Shown here one piece after another: positions 54,913-64,000 of a stretch of 64,000 bases of DNA. Under the pieces are notes generated by a model. It did no database searches and was not told the DNA's origin. It saw only the letters and a list, made by a program, of their open reading frames with translations. The stretch is from Reticulascus tulasneorum (Eukaryota > Ascomycota > Sordariomycetes > Glomerellales > Reticulascaceae). The first letter of the stretch is position 1. The number at the start of each line of letters is the position of its first letter. A program made the position numbers and the translations under genes. Location: positions 2,542,001 through 2,606,000 of the forward strand of contig LSAX01000006.1 of NCBI GenBank assembly GCA_001557505.1, in the 5' to 3' direction.

Positions 54913-57900
54913 TTACGAGTCCCAAATAGGTCCGATCGCCGGCACGCCCCGACTCTCTAGCTGATACACCACCCTGGATGTTGTGCTCCCGTTCGAGATG
55001 ACGCACACACACTCCGCTCCGCTCTCTTTGTAAATTTTGTAGGCCAAAGCTGTCAAGTCTGGCCGCCCTTGGCAGTCCGTGTCCCAGATCACGGCTTCCG
55101 GGTCGCACGCTGTTATGGTGTCGATCACTTTCTGACCATATGTCTTGAGTGGGTTCTTGGTTGACCAGACCACGCGGCAAGGCACGCGGCGCTCCATGAG
55201 TACTGGCATGCATGGACCAATTCCGGAGCCCGTAGCCACCAGCACGATCTTCTTAAACAGCGGCGCGACAGCTAAGACACCAGATGTAGGTGAGCCACGC
55301 GTCCATATCGAAGTTGGCGGGTTCTCGATAAGTTTCTTGGTCCAATCACCGGCTTTAGATACAATAACGGAGAAGCCCTTGCCACTGGGCTCCGGGATGG
55401 CAGCGAAAGCGTGCCATTCCACCAGCGGCCGATCTGTGATCCGTATTCCAAGGGAGGTGCAAGGCGCGGGAGTGTGAAAGTCGAAATGTAGTCGGACAGC
55501 GTGCTTCGAAAGAGGCTCGGCTACGACCTTTACGCGACGGAGTCTCATCCACGGAAGTGCGATGCTGAAAGTAGTCAAGGCAATCAAATAAACGGCAGGC
55601 GTCTTGGCCAGTGCTAGCCCCAAGGGTTCCGAAGACATTGACGCAGCGGACACAATGACGTGAGGCCAGACAAGGGCCAGAGCTGTCCAGCCAGCGAAAC
55701 GGTGCGTCCATTCGAACTGGTTGTGCATCTTCGCTCGGATGGAGGGATACGCCATGACGAGAATAGACATGAGTAGAATTAGGATCAGGTACGACAGCAC
55801 AAGGGTAGCGAGGTTGACCGAGTAGAGGGAGTTTGCGGAGACGTAGTTGCCGGTCGCTGCTCCAGTGAATATCACCCACCACACCGTAGCCGAAACTGCG
55901 CAGCCAGAATGCATGCCGCCGTTGTGGTAAACGCGAGCAAAGTGTCTCCGGATGCAGAGAGGCGTTGAGGTAGGTAGTCGGGAGCATGCCCAGTAAATGA
56001 AGTTGACGATATGATCTTGCCGAAGAAGCACGGCTCCGAGGAGATTGGCGGCAACCGCTGTTGCGACGTGATGGAGAGGGAGAGCGAAATTGTCATTCCG
56101 GCTCTGTACCAGCATAACGGTGAGAGCAGCCAAGTTCGCCAGGAATATAACGCCAAACAGCTTTCGATATGCCGAAAGACCTCTGTGACGCAACCATCGC
56201 CAGCCGTGGAATCCGTTCTTCTTTGGCAAAACGTACTCTCCTTTCTCCAGGTCTTGTTCAACAACAATCTCGTGTCCCTTCTCCAGATCTCGACTGGAGC
56301 TGCGACTGTGCACATGGGTAACATCAGATCCGCTTTCGCTATTTGTCGAACTGAAGGACGATTCGTCTGAGGAATCGCCAGCCAAGGTGGAAGAGTCGGA
56401 GGCGTGGCTGACCAGAGTACTGGTCGAGGATTTGGTGGACAGGGATTGCTTTGTGAGCATAGCGGGAAGACCCGAGTTTTGATCCATCTCTTCTGCAGCG
56501 ATTTCTTTCAGGGCACGCTTGTCCACCTTGCCATTCGGGGTCAACTGGATAACCGGGAGGTGTTTCCAGACAGTAGGAATAGCGTAGAATGGCTGTCCAT
56601 CCCCGACCACCTGTTTGAGATCGCTGTGATTGATCTCGGAAGGGGCAGAGTAGAAGCCCCACAAGCGGTCATCAATCTTCAAAGCGCATGCCTTGTTGAC
56701 AGTAGGACACTTTTCAATGGCCCGAGACACGCCGTCGAGCTCAACGCGGAAGCCTTGAATCTTGACTTGATCATCCTTGCGGCCAAGAGGCTCAAGGCTT
56801 CCGTCCTCAAGCCATCGAGCAAGATCACCTGTGTTAAACATCATGTGACTATATCATGTTAGTCAACTGAGCCGAAATCAATTGAGCATTGAAGTACGAA
56901 CCCATCATTTGTGAACTTGTCCAACTTGTACCTCGTTGCAGTGAGCTCAGGCAAATTTAAGTAACCCTTCGACACACCAGGGCCACCAGCCCACATGACA
57001 CCAGGTTCTCCAATTGTAACTGGATTTTCCTCGTCGTCCAGGACGTAAACGTTGGTGTTGGGATTTGGCTTGCCAATAGATAGTGTCGCGCCGGGGGTGT
57101 GCAGGTGTGCGGTGTTGAGGATGCTGATCTCGGTAGGGCCACAAACGTTCCAGAACTTGATGTGCGGGGCCCATTGTTCGGCAAGCGCCAAGGGGCAGGG
57201 CTCTCCGCCGACAGCGATGGTGCGAATATTAGGAAAGTCTTCGCGTCGAGCCATATGCTTCAGAACGACGGACGGTGTTGCGATGACAGTATCCACGCGC
57301 CGCAAACAGTCTGCCCAGAGATCGTTACCGCTGCCCCTGATGTGAAGAGTGCCTCCATTCATCATGGTACCGAGAATTTCCCACGCACCTAGATATGTTA
57401 GCTGAAAAACTAATGGAAATCGCTTGGTTGGTACGGCTTACACATATCGAAGCCAACATTCAGCTGCTGTGCCACATTCGATCCGATTGTGATACCCAAC
57501 TTGGAAGGTTCAGCCAATAGGGTGTTGGTGACGCCACCATGTCGAACATCGACCCCTTTGGGTCGGCCGGTGGTTCCGGAAGTATAAATGACATAGGCTC
57601 CGTCCTCGGGTGTGACAAGGACACCCGGGGTCTCGGAGTTACCACTCCACCAAAGCCCGCTGTAGGCGTCAATTGTGACAACCTTCACCGAGTTCTGCTT
57701 TTGCGAAGAAATACTTCGCTGCACCTTCTCTAGAAACTTGGATAGACATAGCACGATTGGTGCATCACAGTCGGCAATATCGTAGCCTAGAGTATCTTCG
57801 GGTATGATGCTGCCGTCAAGGGGGATGTACTGACCGCCGGCTTTGAGAACGGCGAATATGAAAATGACCATCTCGATACACCGGGAGTAGACGAGCACTA

Positions 57901-58168
57901 CCCGGTCTCCTTTCTTCATACCATAAGCTCCTATGAGCTCGTTGGCGAGTATGTTTGCCCTGCGGTCGAGCTCCTGGTAGGTGATGATCATTCCATCGTA
58001 ATTCCGGACGGCAGCGGCATCTGGATACGCGGCGGCTATGGCTTCGAAGGCATGATGAACCACATTATGTGGGATTGAAACACTCTGCCCTCTGCTGAAC
58101 TGGTTGAAGAGCAGCCTATCATCTTCTGTGAGGGTTTCCAGCGAGTGGAAGAAAGGCTTGGAGATCAT
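54913..58168 (-). CDS. tmpL: TmpL-like protein: adenylation domain fused to membrane domain and FAD/NAD-binding reductase
   Basis: Three exons (58168-57442, 57388-56902, 56848-54913) with two 53-nt introns give 1049 residues. The adenylation domain (residues ~25-515) shows YVIYTSGTTGRPKGV (A3), VGGEPCPLALAEQW, NVCGPTEISIL (A5), NTGDLARW (A7), RKDDQVKIQGFRVEL (A8) and NGKVDKRAL (A10); no carrier-protein or condensation domain follows. After a Ser-rich linker come six helices (~628-840; for example LFGVIFLANLAALTVML, LATLVLSYLILILLMSILVM). Then a FAD/NAD(P) reductase domain with VLVATGSGIGPCMPVL. This order is that of TmpL of Alternaria brassicicola and Aspergillus fumigatus, a Woronin-body-associated protein needed for redox homeostasis, related to NPS12. 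A TATAAAAG at 58265-58272 (minus) lies ~100 bp upstream of the ATG. Confidence 0.9.
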
Positions 58169-58974
58169 GATGGAAAACTTGTCGCAATGTCTAGGTGATA
58201 TTGACTGCTTTGGACTGCTTGTTCTGTCCTCTTAGATCTCTCTGTGAACTGGAATTCTCGAGGACTTTTATATCATTTTGGCCACACACCTACGAACTTG
58301 AACCCCCGGCCCAAATGGAGCCATATTGCGCCGCAGACAAGAATGGCTCATCGCGAGCATGCAGCCCAGGTCGCCGCGACCTAGGACTTACAAGATAGTC
58401 CATAATGAAGCCGAGAACATTTTACGCCATATCCAGAGTCTGTAGAGACAGTTTCTAGTTGTAACACCGACACGGGGAGCAGGGTGCCCAACTCCGGGAA
58501 CTAATGAAAGACCATGATGATCCATTCCTGGTAGTTGCAGGGGATACAATGGCAATCTCTCTCTTAGGACTTGACAACTATGCCGCTCATCACGCGATAC
58601 TGTCCGTATGCGGTCCCGTTCCAATCGCGGAGGTATGCAGATCCGATGCCGGGTTGTGCATGGGATCCCGGACTGGTTCAGCTTCCTGGGATGAACCCTA
58701 CCGGGTTCGTTCTGAGACACGAAGTGTTCTACTGGCCCGCCCTTGTCACTCGTCAATCCAGCTGTAAGCTGTATCCGCAGTTCTCCCGTGGGCCGATTTC
58801 GGTCAAATAGAAGGAGACATTCCCTGAACCCCTTGGGTTGGAAAGCTGAAAAGAAACGAAAGAAGCAATAAAGAGGAGAAATTTTCGATCGTTTGACATG
58901 TGTTCAGCACTCAACACACTTACACGATCGACAAACCGACCAGTTCTCTGACATATTCACTACAAACAACAGGC
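58169..58974. promoter_or_regulatory. Divergent promoter region, tmpL-like gene and enoyl-CoA hydratase
   Basis: 806 bp between divergent starts. TATAAAAG on the minus strand at 58265-58272 serves the tmpL-like gene. No clear TATA box is seen before the hydratase, whose leader is A/C-rich. Confidence 0.5.
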
Positions 58975-60215
58975 ATGATGAAGAACTTCCAAGACCTCAA
59001 AATCGCCACCGATGCTGGGAAAGGGGTTGCCCTGATCACATTCGATCGCCTCGAAAAGCGCAATGCCTTCTCCCAGGCGATGGTTAACGAGCTGGTGACC
59101 GCTCTAGCTCAGCTCGACACCCTCACTGATGTTCGCGCGGTTGTCATTACTGGCGGTCCAGACGGACCCTTTTGCGGTACGTTTTATCGGCCTCGAGACC
59201 TCCCTACAATCCAGGTGATGGCTGGTACCGGAGTCTGGCAGAGGTTGTATCCGGGTTCACTGCATGCCTGACTTCCCTCCGTATCCTCCCACGTGAACGT
59301 TATCTTTTGTGTCTTCACTATTGTGAAACCTCGTGGCATAGCAGACGATATTGGGTCCACGTTGCTGACAATGTATTGTGTGGTGTAGCCGGCATGGACC
59401 TGAACGAACTCGTGCAGATCTCCACTGCCGAGGCCCACCAGAGGGCGTTCCTCAAGGATCTGACAGACGCCTTCGCCCGCTTCTCGAAGCCGATCATTGC
59501 TGCTGTTGTAGGATTTGCGGTAAGCGCCAAGTTTCACATCAGCTGCATTTTGATGGATTCATCGATTAACTTTAGTTGCCACAAGCTCGGCGGTGGATGC
59601 GAGATCGCCCTTGCCGTAAGTAGCGTTCCGTACCCTTGGGTTGGCACCCTTGCACCACTGATATTTGTCCGCAGTGCGATATGATCTACGCTGCCGAAGA
59701 CGCGAAATTTGGTCTACCAGAGATCAAGATTGGAACAATTCCTGGTGCAGGTGGTACACAGCGCATCGCTCGTGCTTTAGGCAAGCACAAGGTCGGTACC
59801 ATAAACTCGTACCATAACCGCCCGACAAGAAGAGCTGACCGAGATAGGCAATGGAATTCGTACTCATAGGGGATGCCGTAACTGGGCTTGAGTTCGAACG
59901 ACTTGGTGTCGTCAATAAGGTCTTCCCTCGACAGGAGGTGGTCCCCGCCTCAATCAAGCTCGCGGAGCGAATCTCGGCCATGTCAGGCCCGGTCGTCCAA
60001 ATTGCAAAGCAGGCAGTCCTCACTGGTAAGCCACCTGACGAGGGAGACGACGTAAGTTCACAGATACTGACTGTCTCACAGTGGAGAACAGTGGACTTGA
60101 TGCTGGTATGACCATGGAGAAAGCGCTCTATTACTCAACATTTGGCCTCGGCGATTTCCAGGAGGGAATGACGGCCTTTCTGCAAAAGAGGCGCCCCGAA
60201 TTCAAGCATACGTGA
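58975..60215 (+). CDS. Enoyl-CoA hydratase/isomerase (crotonase) family
   Basis: Six exons (58975-59176, 59389-59519, 59586-59615, 59675-59791, 59848-60025, 60082-60215) give 263 residues; intron 1 is long (212 nt), the others 56-66 nt. Motifs: [20 protein letters not shown] at the start, CAGMDLNE (first oxyanion strand) restored by splicing exon 1 to 2, [13 protein letters not shown] with the first catalytic Glu near residue 117, and [20 protein letters not shown] with the second near 137. Both glutamates are present, so hydratase activity (hydration of 2-enoyl-CoA in beta-oxidation or a related pathway) is plausible. There is no clear mitochondrial leader, and the C-terminal EFKHT is not a PTS1. 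A second ATG three bases downstream (58978) is equally possible. Confidence 0.9.
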
Positions 60216-62285
60216 CATAACCGTTTGCAATGTATGTGTACGCTGTCTTTAGATAGTAGATTGTGAATCAGAAGACCAGATCTAGACTCCACGTCCGGAT
60301 ATTCAGTGTAGCCTCCACAACCTTTGATTGACATGACGTCCACGAGTGAGAATGGACACAAATGGTGATCAGTAGGAGAAGACGTGTATCTCGAATCCTG
60401 TATCAAAATGATTCGGCGAGGGAGCTCATCAGTCATCCCTTGCTTTTTCTAATACCGGAGGCCAGACCCCCATGATGTTCCCAACTTGATCTAATATCCT
60501 TTTACTTGCCCTAATTGGTCGCGTTCAGGGACAATAAAGCGCTAAATTCACCAAACGATCAGCACCTATTTGACCCACTTGCCTATAATGGAAAGTACGT
60601 TGCCCATTTGCAAGCAGGACTCCCGGTTCGGTGCTAAGGGCGACCCGCTTTTGGCATGCCGATTCCAAGACGTGGATTTACAGTGATCAATATTCAACTC
60701 GTGATATGTTCAGACCGCTTTGTTCTCCAAATACGTTATCATTGCATCACTTGAATCACTGCCCATCCTTCGGAGTGACCAGATTGTGCAGCCCCCCGCC
60801 TCCTCGAGACATGCGAGATGACAGATGTTGGTTCCCTATTTCCACATTTTGATCTCAGTTCAGACACACTTGTGAGCTCACCAGAACTTGAATGTGTAAC
60901 AATAGTTAGAATGATTCCCTCGACCATTCAACGTGTTCAATACAGCTTATCATGGTGGGTAAGGGAGGTAGAAACAGGAATGATGAGTCAACTCGAGGTA
61001 CATCACAAGCTAAATATTTACTTGTCGAACTATATAAAATTGGTACAGCGTACACTACTCACGCAGCATGCATACATAACGTGTCGGGTTCAGCTCCGAC
61101 ACCCAGGCACCAACCAGAGCATCACACCATCCTCAAGCGCAGCTTCTTGGCCGATTATCGCTCTCTTCAACTGCTGCTCTATAATTTGCACCTCCGGAGA
61201 TATCTAGGAGTCAAAGAGGCGTAGTGTTTAGCTTCCAACAGCAGAAACAGTTTCATTAGTCGGACCGCTTTCTAGATAGTAGATCTAGACGACTTGAAGT
61301 GGCCTGACCTTGCCATGTTGGACTTAGATAGTTCCATCGACGCAATACTTGGCTACAAAGGCTACAGCGTAGCTTTTTGGCTTCATTCTAGGTGGCAAAA
61401 ATGATGTCAGTATTGATTACCAAGGCGTTAGATGTCCAGTTGACCCAGACAACTGGGCGATTGAACACGTTCAGCGCTCACCGTGGCTCATCTGACCCCG
61501 CCTCTTGAAGATCTTTAGGTGAAAACTCAAGTGACCGAGGGTGAGACATTCGTACGCACGATTGGTTTCCAGGTAGGCATGGGTGCTTGAGTGTTTCAGA
61601 TCGACATGGTTAAAATGTGCGAAGTTATTTCTTCCTACCTGATTTCAGTGCCATGTCTAGCTTTTAACTTTCTTGGGCAAATGTAGGCAGCTCTATAAGC
61701 ATCTGGGTGCATGATGTAGGTCCGATCGTGATCCCACCATCGATATGCAGCTCGGTCGTTATGCTTAATCTTCGCGAGTTGAGAACATGACCAGTAATAA
61801 GCATACAGTGGAGCTTGCACGAGTCTGGACCCCTATTTCCACTGGCAGCCATCACAGGCATTCATTACGATTGGTAGACATTTTTCAATTGCCTGGTGGA
61901 ATCGACCAGTGGTCATGCGTTCCGGCCACTGTACTGAATTGTGGCGTTCCCTATTTTTCAGCTGATCCGACTCCAAGAAACAGTCCATCAGCTGCCACAA
62001 GCTCCGAGAACTTGCACCTCGTAGGTTATTGGTCAAATTATCAGGGTGGCTTCATACCTTTCCCAAGTCTGTGGTTCTAGATCGATAGCTGCAGCTAGAC
62101 GTGGCCAGCCACGTTAGGTCTCTTGAGATGAATCCCCTTACGCCACGCCACGACCGGGAGTCTACGCGAGACCCGGGACTGTGGGCAGAACATGGGAAAG
62201 AAATCTTATTTATACTTCCTATCACCCTCACTGTCTAAGTCCGACTCACTTCTGACATAGTGGCGGCCAGACACCTTAAATTTCC
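60216..62285. other. Intergenic region, 2.1 kb
   Basis: No gene is supported. Short overlapping frames around 60818-61224 and 61635-62080 have no family feature or splice support. The last 100 bp, with TTTATACTT near 62210, is probably the promoter of the following gene. Confidence 0.45.
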
Positions 62286-63984
62286 ATGAGACGGATGAAG
62301 ATGATCCACGCGCCTTTTTTCCTATCCCTCGCCCTAGCGGTATCGGCCGTCTCGGCCGGACGCCAGAAAGACGACCCAATTTGTATTATTGGCGCCGGTC
62401 CCGCTGGTCTTTCAGCTGCCAAAGCTTTGGAGGACAAAGGCCACAGCACCGTCGTCTTCGAAAAGCGCCCAGAGGTCGGTGGCAAATGCCAGGCCTACTA
62501 CGAAAAGTACGTATGTTCCGTTGTGACACTGGTTTGAAAATCCGAATGCGCACATAGGCTGACGAATGTTTGTAGCGGTCAATTCCACCCCCTCGGCGCT
62601 GTCATTTTCACCAAGGGGACCTACACCGAAACGTTCAAGATCGTTGAGTCCACTGGTGTGTCCTACGATAATTTCACAACCGGAGTTGGGTGGGCATATG
62701 ATTGGAAGACGGGCACAACGGAGCCTTCCCCAGCGGTGTCAGCGGAGTTGGCCACCGCGCTGTTTCTGGAGCATGGGAAATATTCGCAGTTCTGGCAGAC
62801 ATCATTTGCTCCCCTAAGTGCGATCGGGTATAAGGTCAGTAACCCTGCATAATGGTTTCCAGGATAGGAAATACTGAAGAAGCAACTATTTAGAACGGCG
62901 TTCCGCCCGAACTAGCCATCCCTGCAGCGGAATGGCTTGCTTTGAATGGATATCAGGTTCTAGGACTTGTCATCAACGACGCAATGGTTACCTTCGGGTA
63001 CGGTGATTATAGAGAAGTTCCCATAGTATGAGGATCCTCGCTGCCACTCGCTACACTGATACTGACACGAAGCTGCAGTTATATGTTCTTCAGTTCTTCA
63101 CCCCAGACATTATTGCGAGCTCCATGAAGGTAGTGCCGCGGTATATCGTCGGTGAGTAGACCTATCGTAAGCAGCAATTGTTCGGGAGCAGGATATACTG
63201 ACACATGTAGACTTCCATGAGGTCTTTACCCGCTTTTCAAAGACTATTAAAGGACCAGTCAAGTTAAAGTCGAACATTCGGCTTATATGTAAGTTGTTCC
63301 TGGCGAAAAATTTGACTTCATGAACTAACGAACACAGCCCGCTGGGGACATTCGCCAACAGTGGTGTATCAAGAGGGTTCGGAGTGGCTTCCACGCATTC
63401 AAAAATGCTCAAAACTGGTCGTCGCTTTCCCTCCAACTCTTTCGGCGCTCTCTGGTGCAGGATTATCCCTATCGCGAGAGGAAAAGGATCTCTTCGGCGC
63501 TGTCGGGGTAATCAACTACTTTTCGTCCACTGTGCGCATGACGCAGCTGCCTCCAGGTCACTCGTTCTGGGTTAAGAAGCCATCTCCCTTCGTCCCGGCC
63601 CCACCTGAAGGCCAGCCGGTGTATTTCCAGCCACTGCACCCCGAGTCCAATATTGCCAACGTCTGGTCGTGGGATCAGTACCGCATCAAGCCGGACGAGA
63701 AGAAGGTCCGCACGTTGCTGCTTGAGACACTAAGCAAGTTGAACAAGGACCCGCGTGATGCATCGAAAAAGCCGGTCGCTGTTACGAAGAAAGATATTCT
63801 CGGTTTCAGTGGTGTGGTTGACTACTTCCCGCACGTTGATCAACCGGCGCTGGAAGGCGGGTGGTATCAAAGGTTCAACGGATTGCAAGGCAGCCAAAAG
63901 ACATACTACGCGTCTGGGTTGAACGGGTTCGAGACCGTCGAGTTTGCTGTTAGAGCTGGGAAGGATATGGCCTCGTACGTCTAA
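62286..63984 (+). CDS. Secreted FAD-dependent oxidoreductase (beta-cyclopiazonate-dehydrogenase-like)
   Basis: Six exons (62286-62506, 62576-62834, 62894-63025, 63079-63151, 63211-63288, 63338-63984) with introns of 69, 59, 53, 59 and 49 nt give 469 residues, ending TAA 63982-63984. A signal peptide (MRRMKMIHAPFFLSLALAVS, then AVSAG) is followed by the dinucleotide motif IIGAGPAGLSAAKALEDKG at residues 34-52 and VVFEKRPEVGGKCQAYYENG, the flavin-binding start of amine-oxidase-like enzymes. Fungal relatives with signal peptides are often annotated as beta-cyclopiazonate dehydrogenase-like, but there is no cyclopiazonate cluster here and the substrate is unknown. The closing part (SGLNGFETVEFAVRAGKDMA) is the C-terminal FAD-contact motif. 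The gene appears complete. Confidence 0.85.
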
Positions 63985-64000
63985 TATCTGGTCCGAGCAA

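Noticed and set aside
60818..61224. Overlapping 90-129-codon frames
   Set aside because: No family similarity, no splice support, and two frames of equal length over the same bases.

Overview
The window is nuclear DNA of a filamentous ascomycete (Pezizomycotina). Most genes carry several 46-100 nt GT-AG introns with CTAAC-like branch points, start codons have fungal contexts, and the gene families (UstYa-type DUF3328, HET, NACHT/STAND with ankyrin repeats, TmpL, GMC oxidoreductases, DRE2) are typical of that group. I cannot name the genus. Gene models were built by hand from splice signals and family consensus; they are predictions.

Left part (1-16.3 kb): the 3' end of a subtilisin-like protease, a ten-exon maltose/alpha-glucoside-type sugar permease whose upstream region is rich in CreA-like motifs, a coiled-coil protein with one in-frame TAG, the essential Fe-S assembly gene DRE2, two small secreted proteins, a divergent pair of UstYa-family (DUF3328) oxidase-like genes, and a polytopic membrane protein.

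Middle part (17.3-34 kb): a ~300 bp MITE-like element upstream of a decayed HET-domain gene (two nonsense codons and a frameshift), a frameshifted alpha/beta-hydrolase, a small secreted DUF3455-like protein, two tandem GMC oxidoreductases, an NCS1 purine/cytosine permease, a small probably mitochondrial conserved protein, and an AT-rich inverted-repeat element (32675-33291).

Immune-like island (34.8-52.5 kb): a divergent kinase-like protein, a second HET gene with a frameshift in a C run, a secreted lysozyme-like protein that resembles actinobacterial cell-wall hydrolase domains, a NACHT protein with about 15 ankyrin repeats, a HET protein with an N-terminal multi-pass membrane domain, a small four-helix membrane protein divergent from it, and a second NACHT/STAND protein. 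This concentration of non-self recognition and cell-death families, some broken, is the most distinctive feature of the window.

Right part (53-64 kb): an HSL-type esterase, a TmpL homologue (adenylation domain fused to six membrane helices and a FAD/NAD-binding reductase domain) divergent from an enoyl-CoA hydratase, and a secreted FAD-dependent oxidoreductase. Several genes carry a single disabling base change. These may be true pseudogenes (some look like C-to-T changes expected from RIP) or assembly errors, and this should be settled before interpreting the losses.
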